NCBI RefSeq assembly: GCF_900141805.1
Contig: NZ_FQYN01000002.1
Location: 589,421 to 653,420, forward strand
Reading direction: 5' to 3'
Length of the DNA: 64,000 bases
DNA from: Hymenobacter daecheongensis DSM 21074
GTDB taxonomy: Bacteria > Bacteroidota > Bacteroidia > Cytophagales > Hymenobacteraceae
Shown here: positions 40,078 through 48,701 of the stretch, one piece after another
Position numbering within the stretch: position 1 is the first letter of the stretch
Layout of the letters: each line of letters opens with the position of its first letter
The notes under the pieces: generated by a model
The model's input: the letters and a program-made list of their open reading frames with translations, nothing else
What the model was told of the DNA's origin: nothing
Database searches by the model: none
Translations under genes and position numbers: made by a program

Positions 40078-40814
40078 TTATTCCAGATATCCCAGGCGGC
40101 TTCGGCCTGGATGCAGAGCATTTCGAAGCCGTTTTTGGTTTGGGCGCCGGCTTCGCGGCCTTTTTGCAGAAACAGGGTTTCGCTGGGGTTGTAGATCAGG
40201 TCGAAGAGGTAGTGCTGGGGCGTGAGGGCAGCGTAGGGAATGGGCGGGCACTCGTGCACGTTGGGCGCGGTGCCTAGCGGCGTGCAGTTGATGATGAGCG
40301 GGTGCGCTTCCAGAATGGCGGGGGTCAGGTCGGCGTAGGTAAGGCCGCGGCCCAGCTCGTTGCGCGACACCACCCAGCGCCGGATGCCCAGCTCGGCCAG
40401 CGCCGCCTCCACGGCTTTGGAAGCCCCGCCGGTGCCCAGCACCAGCGCCCCAGCAGCCTCGCCCCGCTCCGGATAGAAGCCGCGCACCGACTCCCGAAAC
40501 CCGGTCACATCGGTGTTGTGGCCGATGCGGCGGCCGTCGGCGGCAAACTCTACCACGTTCACGGCTCCCACGCGGGCCGCCGAGGGGGCCACTTCGTCGA
40601 GGTAGGGCCAGATCTGCTCTTTATAGGGAATGGTCACGTTCAGCCCGGCCAGGCCCGGCCGCTGGGCCAGCAGCGCGGGCAGGTGCGCAATGGTGGGCAG
40701 CTCAAACAGATCGTAGCGGCAATCGTCAATATCCAGATTATGGAATTTCTGATTGAAGTAGGTCTGGGAAAAGGAATGTCCGAGCGACTGCCCGATAAGG
40801 CCGAATTCGCGCAT
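40074..40814 (-). CDS. aroE: Shikimate dehydrogenase
   Basis: AroE reduces 3-dehydroshikimate with NADPH in aromatic amino acid synthesis. The 246-residue protein is of the short Bacteroidota form. It has the substrate loop SLGHSFSQTYFN, the catalytic Lys in NVTIPYKE, NTDVTGF, the NADP-binding GTGGASKAVEAAL and the C-terminal GFEMLCIQAEAAW. The stop codon TGA lies in an inverted-repeat arm. It is convergent with the large receptor gene, and a terminator separates it from dedA upstream. Confidence 0.94.
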   Translation of the reverse strand: MREFGLIGQSLGHSFSQTYFNQKFHNLDIDDCRYDLFELPTIAHLPALLAQRPGLAGLNVTIPYKEQIWPYLDEVAPSAARVGAVNVVEFAADGRRIGHNTDVTGFRESVRGFYPERGEAAGALVLGTGGASKAVEAALAELGIRRWVVSRNELGRGLTYADLTPAILEAHPLIINCTPLGTAPNVHECPPIPYAALTPQHYLFDLIYNPSETLFLQKGREAGAQTKNGFEMLCIQAEAAWDIWNK

Positions 40815-40850
40815 GGGCTGGCGTAGCTGATGAGGACCCGAAAAAACAAA

Positions 40851-40886
40851 AAAACCGCCCCACTTCCGTAGGAGTGAGGCGGTTTT
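40851..40886 (-). terminator. Terminator of the dedA gene
   Basis: AAAACCGCCCCACTTCC pairs with GGAGTGAGGCGGTTTT around GTA, with runs of A on the plus strand (T on the transcript). Confidence 0.9.
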
Positions 40887-40911
40887 CTAAAAAAATAATC
40901 CAAAGCCAAGC

Positions 40912-41586
40912 TTATGCCTGCGCCGGCTTGCCACTGAGCTTCGACTTCAGAAACTGGAACATCGGCGGCAGTATCGACACCAGGATGATGGCGTAAATCA
41001 CCAGTGTGAAATTGTTTTTCACCACCGGAATGTTGCCGAACAGGTAACCGGCCGCCGTGAGCGAAATCACCCAGAACAGCGCTCCGGCAATGCTGTAGCT
41101 GATAAAGTAGCTGTACTTCATGGTGCCCACGCCCGCCACAAACGGCGCAAACGTGCGCACGATGGGCACGAAGCGCGCCATAATGATGGTTTTGCCGCCG
41201 TGCTTGGCATAGAAGGCTTGGGTCTGCTCTAGGTACTTGCGCTTCAGAAAGCGGAAATCCTCGCGGAACACACGCGGCCCCAGATAGTCGCCCACGAAGT
41301 AGTTCAGATTATCGCCGAGGAAAGCGGCCGCGAACAGCAGCGGAATCAGATGCCAGATGTTGAGCAGCGTTTCGGGCGAGCCGGGGTTGGCCGTTTGGGC
41401 CGCCAGCGTGCCGGCCACGAACAGCAGCGAATCGCCGGGCAGAAAGGGAAATACGATGACCCCGGTTTCGGTGAAAATAATCAGGAACAGAATCAGATAC
41501 GTGAGCGTGCCGTACTGATGCACCACGTCGATCAGGGTTTTGTCGAGGTGTAGAACGAGGTCAAAAAAGTGCTTGATAATCTCCAT
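40912..41586 (-). CDS. DedA-family membrane protein
   Basis: DedA proteins are inner-membrane transporters now linked to undecaprenyl phosphate or phospholipid recycling across the membrane. The 224-residue protein has the re-entrant loop motif TGVIVFPFLPGDSLLFVAGT and the conserved ARFVPIVRTFAPFVAG segment with the essential Arg residues, plus four to five hydrophobic helices. Length is normal. It is flanked by its own terminator and, upstream, by a hairpin and an inverted repeat. Which of several DedA subtypes it is cannot be told. Confidence 0.9.
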   Translation of the reverse strand: MEIIKHFFDLVLHLDKTLIDVVHQYGTLTYLILFLIIFTETGVIVFPFLPGDSLLFVAGTLAAQTANPGSPETLLNIWHLIPLLFAAAFLGDNLNYFVGDYLGPRVFREDFRFLKRKYLEQTQAFYAKHGGKTIIMARFVPIVRTFAPFVAGVGTMKYSYFISYSIAGALFWVISLTAAGYLFGNIPVVKNNFTLVIYAIILVSILPPMFQFLKSKLSGKPAQA

Positions 41587-41637
41587 TGCAAGATTGGGTA
41601 AGGAAAAGGACGGCCGCCGTCAATCAATTATGCTACA

Positions 41638-41670
41638 AAGAAAACAGGCTGCCGGCAAAGTGGCAGCCTG
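41638..41670 (-). terminator. Terminator of the sorbosone-dehydrogenase-like gene
   Basis: On the minus strand CAGGCTGCC pairs with GGCAGCCTG around ACTTTGCC, followed by TTTTCTTTG. The inverted repeat at 41707-41810 lies between the gene's stop and this terminator. Confidence 0.75.
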
Positions 41671-41706
41671 CGGCCCGAATGTTTCCGGTTTTCAGGTGGC
41701 CACTGT

Positions 41707-41810
41707 CTGTCATCCTGAGCTTGCGAAGGACCTTATCATGAGCGAACGACTGTCGTTGGTACGCTTGTCGTTCACTCGTGATAAGGTCCTTCGCAAGCTC
41801 AGGATGACAG
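41707..41810. repeat. Inverted repeat with 32-bp perfect outer arms (CTGTCATCCTGAGC family)
   Basis: Arms 41707-41738 and 41779-41810 are exact complements over 32 bp; pairing continues inward through GAGCGAACGAC / GTCGTTCACTC with two mismatches. It begins 10 bases after the stop of the lipoprotein gene. The core CTGTCATCCTGA-CTTGCGAAGGACCTTAT is shared with 21499-21650. Confidence 0.95.
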
Positions 41811-41820
41811 AATAGTGTTA

Positions 41821-43161
<1,341 letters not shown>

Positions 43162-43210
43162 ATCGGCAGAAAGATGGAGTGCTCCTTTCTACTGCCTTTC
43201 GCGCTGCGGG

Positions 43211-44131
43211 TTACTGCCCCGGTTTTCGGCGGGCTGGTTTGGGGGCCAGCAGAAACGTGGCGGGCACGGCGAAGCGGCGCTTCCAGGCGGCTTCGTTGTG
43301 GGCGGCACCTTCGTATTTGCGCGTCAGCCAGTGGGTGGCATCGTAGCCGTGGGCCCGCATCAGGCTATCCACGCGCAGCTGGTGGGGTTCGTAGCGGGCA
43401 TCGAGCGTAGTGGTGCCGTAGTCGAAATAGAGCCGGGGCCGGTGGCGGCGCGGCAGCTTCCGGTCCATATAGGTCAGCATGGCGTTGGTAAAATCGGGGC
43501 GGTTTTGCTGTAGGCTCAGCGGCCAGTGCGTGGAAAGGCAGGCCGCCCCGCCAAACACGCGCGGATATTCGAGCACGGCATACAAGGAAATCAGGCCGCC
43601 CATGCTGGATCCGGCCACAAACGTATCGGCGCGGCCGGGCCGGGTGCGGTAGTGCCGGTCGATGTAGGGCTTCAGCTCCTGCACCACAAAGCGCAGGAAT
43701 TCGTCAGAAAGCGGCGTGCCGGGCCGCTCCTGGGCCAGCGCATCCCGAAACGCGGCCGGCAGCGCGTAGTAAGGCTGGGCCGGCGCATATTCGCGGAAGC
43801 GCAGATCGGTGTTCCAGATGCCCACCACGATGCAGGGGCGGGTCTGGCCGGCCTGGCTCAGGCGGGCCAGAATGCTGTCGGCCTCCCAGGCCACGCCGTA
43901 GCTGGAAGTTTTGGGGTCAAACACGTTCTGGCCATCCTGCATATACAGCACCGGATACGTTTTGCCCTGCTCATAGCCCTCGGGCAGCCACACATCTATC
44001 TGCCGGGCCTTCACGAATCTGGACGGGAAAGCGGGCAGATGCTCCACGCGGGCAGCCGCGCCGGCAGACTGCCCGGCCGCATCCAGCGCCAACTCCACCA
44101 GAAAAAACAGCAACAACAGCGAACGAATCAT
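43211..44131 (-). CDS. Esterase D/enterochelin-esterase-like alpha/beta hydrolase
   Basis: I start at 44131 (MIRSLLLLFFLVELALDAAG, a signal peptide); a longer frame adds 20 residues with no signal-like character. The 306-residue protein has the esterase blocks RQIDVWLPEGYEQGKTYPVL, YMQDGQNVFD, the nucleophile elbow VAGSSMGGLISLYAV and a C-terminal His in GAAHNEAAWKRRF. A likely acid residue is in RLYFDYGTTTLD. It should be a periplasmic or secreted serine esterase acting on short acyl or siderophore esters. It follows the lipoprotein gene by about 50 bases on the upstream side. Confidence 0.88.
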   Translation of the reverse strand: MIRSLLLLFFLVELALDAAGQSAGAAARVEHLPAFPSRFVKARQIDVWLPEGYEQGKTYPVLYMQDGQNVFDPKTSSYGVAWEADSILARLSQAGQTRPCIVVGIWNTDLRFREYAPAQPYYALPAAFRDALAQERPGTPLSDEFLRFVVQELKPYIDRHYRTRPGRADTFVAGSSMGGLISLYAVLEYPRVFGGAACLSTHWPLSLQQNRPDFTNAMLTYMDRKLPRRHRPRLYFDYGTTTLDARYEPHQLRVDSLMRAHGYDATHWLTRKYEGAAHNEAAWKRRFAVPATFLLAPKPARRKPGQ

Positions 44132-44196
44132 GGCGGCAAGATAGTCCACGAACCGAATTATCAGCGGCTCTCCCTCCGCACCAGCCGACAAGCAAA

Positions 44197-44224
44197 AGGC
44201 CCGATCTGCTGCCAGATCGGGCCT
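44197..44224 (-). terminator. Terminator of the phosphosulfolactate synthase-like gene
   Basis: AGGCCCGATCTG and CAGATCGGGCCT form a perfect 12-bp stem with a CTGC loop; the transcript continues with TTTTGCTT. Confidence 0.88.
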
Positions 44225-44250
44225 CTCAGCCGTTGAATGCGCTTATTGCA

Positions 44251-45081
44251 TTAGCCGCGTGGCATGGAAGTCCCCGGCTTGCCGGTCTTCACTTCGGGCC
44301 GAAACATCTCGTCCACGGTGTCCATGTCCAAGAAGTGAGTGAACGTGTCGCCGCGCAGGCCCAGGCGGATGGTTTCGAGGCTCACAATTTCGTTCGGCGC
44401 GATGTTGCCCAGGTTCACGTTGGCCCCCATCATCTTGATGAACCACACCTGTTGCGACTTCTGCGGGGCTTCCCACAGGATTTTCTCCACCGGAATCTGG
44501 GTCAGAATCTCTTCCACCAGGCCCGAGCGCACCTCGCCGGTGCTGCGGAACAGGCCCACGTTGCCGGCTTCGCGGGCTTCGCCAATCACCTTCACGGCCC
44601 CGGCTTCCAGCTCCGTTTTCATCTGCGAAATCCACTTGTAGGGCGGAATGATCTTCTCCGCATCCTTCGAGCCCACCTCGCTCAGCACGTTCACCTGCTG
44701 CGCCAGCGTGCGGATGTAGTCCAGCTTGCGGTCGTGCACCAGGTCGATGGAGCCGTCAGAAACCTCGGCGTATTCCATTCCAAACTCCTCCAGCAGGCGG
44801 CGGTAGTCGTCGAACTGGTTGCGAATGATAAAGGCCTCGAACAGCGTGCCGCCGAAATACACCGGAATGCCGGCCTCCTTGTACACCGCCAGCTTGCGCT
44901 TCAGGTTGGGCGTTACGAAAGACGTGGCCCAGCCCAGCTTCACAATGTCGGTATACGGCGCGCCTACTTCCAGAAAGTCTTCTACCTCGCGGATGCTCAG
45001 GCCTTTATCCATGACCATCGTGTAGCCTTGCTCGCGGGGTTTGGCAGTGCGCTCGGGGAGGTTGTTGAGGGTGTAATTCAT
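44251..45081 (-). CDS. Phosphosulfolactate synthase (ComA family)
   Basis: Family members add sulfite to phosphoenolpyruvate to make phosphosulfolactate. The 276-residue protein starts MNYTLNNLPERTAKPREQGY; an upstream extension is encoded by octamer-repeat DNA and rejected. It has TMVMDKGLSIREVEDFLEV, YTDIVKLGWATSF, PVYFGGTLFEAF, EVSDGSIDL and GLFRSTGEVRSGL, matching the TIM-barrel family around its phosphate and sulfite sites. In archaea it serves coenzyme M synthesis. In a Bacteroidota a role in sulfolactate or sulfonolipid (cysteate-based) synthesis is conceivable, but this is inference; no other gene of such a pathway is nearby. Confidence 0.85.
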   Translation of the reverse strand: MNYTLNNLPERTAKPREQGYTMVMDKGLSIREVEDFLEVGAPYTDIVKLGWATSFVTPNLKRKLAVYKEAGIPVYFGGTLFEAFIIRNQFDDYRRLLEEFGMEYAEVSDGSIDLVHDRKLDYIRTLAQQVNVLSEVGSKDAEKIIPPYKWISQMKTELEAGAVKVIGEAREAGNVGLFRSTGEVRSGLVEEILTQIPVEKILWEAPQKSQQVWFIKMMGANVNLGNIAPNEIVSLETIRLGLRGDTFTHFLDMDTVDEMFRPEVKTGKPGTSMPRG

Positions 45082-45087
45082 GCTTGG

Positions 45088-45127
45088 GGGCTTGGGGGTC
45101 TTAGGGACTTGGGGGCTTAGGAGCTTG
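45088..45127. repeat. Direct array of CTTRGGnn octamers before the ComA-like gene
   Basis: Five to six units of eight or nine bases (CTTGGGGG, CTTGGGGGT, CTTAGGGA, CTTGGGGG, CTTAGGAG, CTTGG) lie just upstream of the ATG at 45081. They match the arm units of the inverted repeat 90 bases further on. Confidence 0.8.
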
Positions 45128-45215
45128 GTTTCAGTTCCCGTTGGCATAAGCCGTCAAGTTTGTCCACTTCCGATATATCGGCAAAAGTACGCCCGAATTC
45201 TGTAAGTACTAAAAA

Positions 45216-45313
45216 GGGTCTTGGGGGCTTGGGTTCTTAGGAACTTGGCTGTCGTTCTGACCAAGAATGTAGAACGACAGCCAAGTTCCTAAGAACCCAA
45301 GCCCCCAAGACCC
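45216..45313. repeat. Perfect 43-bp hairpin built of octamers
   Basis: Arms 45216-45258 and 45271-45313 are exact complements over 43 bp with a 12-base loop. The arm reads as octamers GTCTTGGG, GGCTTGGG, TTCTTAGG, AACTTGGC, then TGTCGTTCT. It is 8 bases from the stop of the TPR gene and 134 bases upstream of the ComA-like start. The A runs flanking both arms are direct, not inverted, so it does not look like a normal terminator for either strand. Confidence 0.97.
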
Positions 45314-45321
45314 AAAAAAAC

Positions 45322-46725
45322 CTATTTCCGATACTGGTCAATCAGCCGGGCCAGGGCGCGCTGCGACTCCAGCTCGGGGAAGTACTCAAACAGCAGGCGG
45401 TGCTTGTCGAAATCGAGCACCAGCGCGTTTTCCAGGTTCTGGTAGGCCTCGCGGTAACGGCCGGCGGCCAGCTGGTAAGCGCACAGGCGGTAGTGCAGCT
45501 CGGCCTCGGCCGGCTGAATCTCCACGGCGTTGGTCATCAGATCAATAGCCCCGTCGAAGTTGCCCTGCTCGTAGAGAATGATGCTCCAGTTCAGCCACGC
45601 GTCTTTGTTGTCGGGGGCTACCTGGGTGGCTTTGTCGTAGGCCTCAATGGCCGACACCACATTGCCCAGCTGGTACTCGGCCGCGGCCAGTGCCAGCCAA
45701 TACTCGGGGCTTTCGTCATACAGCTCGGTGGCCTTGCGGAAGAAGTGAATGGCCTCAAACCAGCGGTCCTGCGCATTGAGCACCACCCCAATACCAAACC
45801 ACGCCTCATCCATCGTCTGGTCGAGGTCGATGGACTTTTGGTAGTGCTTACGGGCATTGTCCCACTCGGCCAGCTTCTCGTAGCACTCCCCGATGTTGCA
45901 CAGCGCCTCCGCCGTGGGTGTACCTTCCTCATAGCCCAAATGAAACTCGGCAATGGCTTCGCGGTACTTTTCCTGACTCACATAGGTGCTGGCCAGGAAC
46001 GTGTGCGCGTCGTAGAACTTAGCGTCGATAATGATGGCGTACTCGAAGGCCGCCTCGGCTTCGGCGTACTTATTGGCCCGGTAGTAGGCCTGCCCCAGGT
46101 TGTACCAGGCAATAACGGAATAGGGGTCTTCATCCGTAAAGCGGCGGAAAAATTCCAGGTTTTTCTCCAGCCGCTCGCTCACTTCCAGACAGTAGAGCAG
46201 CTCCTGCACGGCCACTTCGTTGTCAGGGTTCAGGCGCAGGCTCTGCTTATAAAACTTGGCCGCGCTCTTGAATTTCTGCCAGCTCTGGTAGGCCAGGCCC
46301 AGGTTGAAATAAATATCGTCGCGGTCGGGAGCCCGCTCGGCGGCCTGCTGAAAGTAAGCCACGGCTTCCGAGAACTCGCCTTTCTGGGTGGAAATGATGC
46401 CGCGCGTGACGGCCACGTCCGGGTTGTCGGGGTCGAGGTGCGCTACATGCTCAATCTGCTGGGCGGCGGCCACATATTCGCCCTTCATGGCCAGCACCTG
46501 CGAGCGGTCAATCAGCAGCTCCGTAGAGAAAGGATATTGGGCAATGGCGGCTTCGCAGGCCTGCAGGGCCTGCTCGTACTGGGTATTCGTGGTATAATGG
46601 TCAATGATATTCTCAAAGTCGGCCAGATCAAAAAATACGGATTCGTTCGTGGCCAGCATCCGCTCAAAGCGGCGCACCGTGTCCATCACTTCGTTCTGGT
46701 CCTCAAAATTCTCGTTCATTCTCAT
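45322..46725 (-). CDS. Tetratricopeptide-repeat protein
   Basis: The 467-residue soluble protein has about ten TPR units between residues 30 and 440 (YEQALQACEAAIAQYPFSTE; PDRDDIYFNLGLAYQSWQKF; YSVIAWYNLGQAYYRANKYA; TAEALCNIGECYEKLAEWDN; LHYRLCAYQLAAGRYREAYQ). No signal peptide, membrane helix or catalytic domain is seen, so it is probably a cytoplasmic scaffold or assembly factor. It is common among Bacteroidota as a conserved protein of unknown role. It is separate from the epimerase gene by 114 bases. Confidence 0.88.
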   Translation of the reverse strand: MRMNENFEDQNEVMDTVRRFERMLATNESVFFDLADFENIIDHYTTNTQYEQALQACEAAIAQYPFSTELLIDRSQVLAMKGEYVAAAQQIEHVAHLDPDNPDVAVTRGIISTQKGEFSEAVAYFQQAAERAPDRDDIYFNLGLAYQSWQKFKSAAKFYKQSLRLNPDNEVAVQELLYCLEVSERLEKNLEFFRRFTDEDPYSVIAWYNLGQAYYRANKYAEAEAAFEYAIIIDAKFYDAHTFLASTYVSQEKYREAIAEFHLGYEEGTPTAEALCNIGECYEKLAEWDNARKHYQKSIDLDQTMDEAWFGIGVVLNAQDRWFEAIHFFRKATELYDESPEYWLALAAAEYQLGNVVSAIEAYDKATQVAPDNKDAWLNWSIILYEQGNFDGAIDLMTNAVEIQPAEAELHYRLCAYQLAAGRYREAYQNLENALVLDFDKHRLLFEYFPELESQRALARLIDQYRK

Positions 46726-46839
46726 GCTGCTACAACAGACGCGGGGCCGCCAAAACGGCAGGCTCCGCGGGTATTAGGTCAAAGGAAACCGCCCAAAGCG
46801 GTTCGGGCACTATAATACAACAACCGCACCGGAGGCCGG

Positions 46840-47826
46840 CTAGTTCGGCCGCAGGCCGGCGCAGCACCACTGCACCGTTTCGGCCAGCGGCCGGAAGCTC
46901 ATTCCCAGCGCCTTCCGCACTTTTTCGGCACTGTATATTACCCGCCGCCGACCAGCCCGGGCCGTGTCTTTAGTGATGAGCGGCCGGGCTCCGGTCAGCA
47001 CCGAGCGGCCATGCTCCAGCCGCCAGATTATTTCCGCCGCCCAGTCGGGCACGGCCACCGTGGGCGGCTTTTTGCCGAAGCAATGGGCCGCCTGGGCCAG
47101 AAACTCATGCAGCGGCACGGCCCCGGCGCTCAGCACAAACCGCTCCCCGGAAATGGCCGTGTCCAACGTCAGCTGCAGCATGGTCTGCACCACGTCGCGC
47201 ACGTCCACAAAGTTAAGGCTTCCGGGCGTGTAAAAAGCGTGTTCCTGGTAGGCATAGTGAAACAGCCGGGTGCTGCTCCGCGCCCAGTTGGCCGGCCCCA
47301 GCACCACCGAGGGGTTCACCATCACCGCCGACAGGCCTTCGGTGATGCCGCGCCACACCTCCAGCTCGGCTAGGTACTTGGAGGTGGCATACGCCGCGTG
47401 TTCCGCGCCCAGGTCCCACTTGGCCTCCTCATCCACCGTCTGCCCCGCAGCAGCTCCGCCCGCTTCAGCCGCCGCACTGCCCAGCGCCGCCACCGACGAC
47501 ACGTAGCACAGCCGTACGCCCGGCCGCGCCAGGCAGGCATCTACCACGGCGGCGGTGCCCTCCACATTGGTTTGCAGCAGCGCGTCTTCGTCCTGGGGCG
47601 AGTAGGACACCAGCCCGGCGCAATGAAAAACGTGCGTGACGCCGTCCATGGCTGATTGTAGCCCCAGCGTGTCGCGCACGTCGCCTTCCACCCATTCTAC
47701 CCCGGCGGCAGCCGCCAGGGCTGGCACCTGCTTTCGGTAGAGCGCCCGCACGGCGTGCCCCCGCGCCACCAGCGCCGGAATCAGAAAACTGCCGATAAGG
47801 CCGCTGCCGCCGGTAACGAAAATCAT
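46840..47826 (-). CDS. NAD-dependent epimerase/dehydratase (dihydroflavonol-reductase-like)
   Basis: I start at 47826 (MIFVTGGSGLIGSFLIPALV). An open extension of 21 residues (Lys/Pro/Thr-rich) is encoded by octamer-repeat DNA and is unlikely to be translated. The 328-residue short-chain dehydrogenase of the extended class has the GGSGLIG dinucleotide motif, CYVSSVAALG with the catalytic Ser, and YATSK carrying the Tyr and Lys. The substrate is unknown. Its position directly after the Wza/Wzc/CpsB-like genes suggests a role in sugar or lipid precursors for the surface polysaccharide, though repeat DNA separates it from them. Confidence 0.85.
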   Translation of the reverse strand: MIFVTGGSGLIGSFLIPALVARGHAVRALYRKQVPALAAAAGVEWVEGDVRDTLGLQSAMDGVTHVFHCAGLVSYSPQDEDALLQTNVEGTAAVVDACLARPGVRLCYVSSVAALGSAAAEAGGAAAGQTVDEEAKWDLGAEHAAYATSKYLAELEVWRGITEGLSAVMVNPSVVLGPANWARSSTRLFHYAYQEHAFYTPGSLNFVDVRDVVQTMLQLTLDTAISGERFVLSAGAVPLHEFLAQAAHCFGKKPPTVAVPDWAAEIIWRLEHGRSVLTGARPLITKDTARAGRRRVIYSAEKVRKALGMSFRPLAETVQWCCAGLRPN

Positions 47827-47910
47827 GTATGGGGACTTGGTTATTGGGGGCTTGGTTGTGGAGGGCTTGGGGGGGTGTTTGAATGACATCTAAGCCCCCA
47901 AGACCCCAAC
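47827..47910. repeat. Octamer (CTTGGnnn) array with inverted end
   Basis: Units CTTGGTTA, CTTGGTTG and CTTGGGGG on one side are followed by the inverted CTAAGCCCCCAAGACCCC on the other. The array fills the gap between the CpsB-like stop and the epimerase start; the unit is the same as at 45088-45313. Confidence 0.75.
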
Positions 47911-48678
47911 CTACAGACTGCTGTTCAGCAAGGGCAGCGCCAGCACTTTGCGCAGATACTCGGTGGGCAGCACTTTCTGACGCAGGGTTTCGGTGTGTTT
48001 CAGGTTGTGGGCATCGGAGCCGACCATATCCACCAGCCCGGCATCTATCAGCCGCTCGGCCATTTTGCGAGCCCCCGGCGAGTAGTAGCCGCAGAGCGAG
48101 TTCAGATTGATTTGCAGCAGCACGCCATCCTGCCGCACTTTTTCCACATCCTGGAAGCGGCCGTAGAAGTACGTGTAGCGCTCCGGGTGGGCCAGCACCG
48201 GCTGGTAGCCCGCCGATTTAAGGTTGAAAACCGTCTCGCTGAAATTGAAAGGCTCGTTGATGTAGGAGGTTTCAAACAGCACATATTTCTTGTCGCCGCC
48301 AAAGCTGAGCAGCGGCTCCGCGCTGTCCAGCTTCTGCTGGAACCACTCATCGAGGTAATATTCGGCGGCGCACTCCAATTCGATGTTTGTGATGCCGGCG
48401 GCGGCGGCGGCCTCGCGCAATTGGGTCAGTGCCGCCCGGATGCCCGTGGGCGTGTTTTTGTAAAAGTCGCCCATAATGTGGGGCGTCATGATAAGCTTAC
48501 GGTAGCCCATATTCTGCATGGCTCGCAGCAGCTCCAACGACTGCTCCACGGTTTCGGCCCCGTCATCGAGGCCGGGCAGCAGGTGGGAGTGCATATCGGC
48601 TCCCAGCACGGCCAGCGCCGCCGTATCCGGCGGCGCGGCGGCCGAGTGGCCAAAAAGCTTCTGAAAGAACGATGCCAC
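47911..48678 (-). CDS. CpsB-like protein-tyrosine phosphatase (PHP domain)
   Basis: CpsB/YwqE proteins remove phosphate from the tyrosine-rich tail of a BY-kinase and so control exopolysaccharide chain length. The 255-residue protein has the PHP metal motifs DMHSHLLPGLDDG near residue 27, LIMTPHIMGDFYKNT, a Glu in ELECAAEYYLDEW, VLAHPERYTYFYG and GSDAHNLKHTE. It follows the Wzc-like kinase by 23 bases, the usual order. The phosphatase-kinase pairing is inferred from this arrangement and family knowledge. Confidence 0.92.
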   Translation of the reverse strand: MASFFQKLFGHSAAAPPDTAALAVLGADMHSHLLPGLDDGAETVEQSLELLRAMQNMGYRKLIMTPHIMGDFYKNTPTGIRAALTQLREAAAAAGITNIELECAAEYYLDEWFQQKLDSAEPLLSFGGDKKYVLFETSYINEPFNFSETVFNLKSAGYQPVLAHPERYTYFYGRFQDVEKVRQDGVLLQINLNSLCGYYSPGARKMAERLIDAGLVDMVGSDAHNLKHTETLRQKVLPTEYLRKVLALPLLNSSL

Positions 48679-48701
48679 GCGGAGAGTGAAAGGACGAAAA
48701 A

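Noticed and set aside
45400..46815. A 471-codon open frame antisense to the TPR gene
   Set aside because: It is a complementary-strand shadow of a convincing TPR protein, with no start signals.
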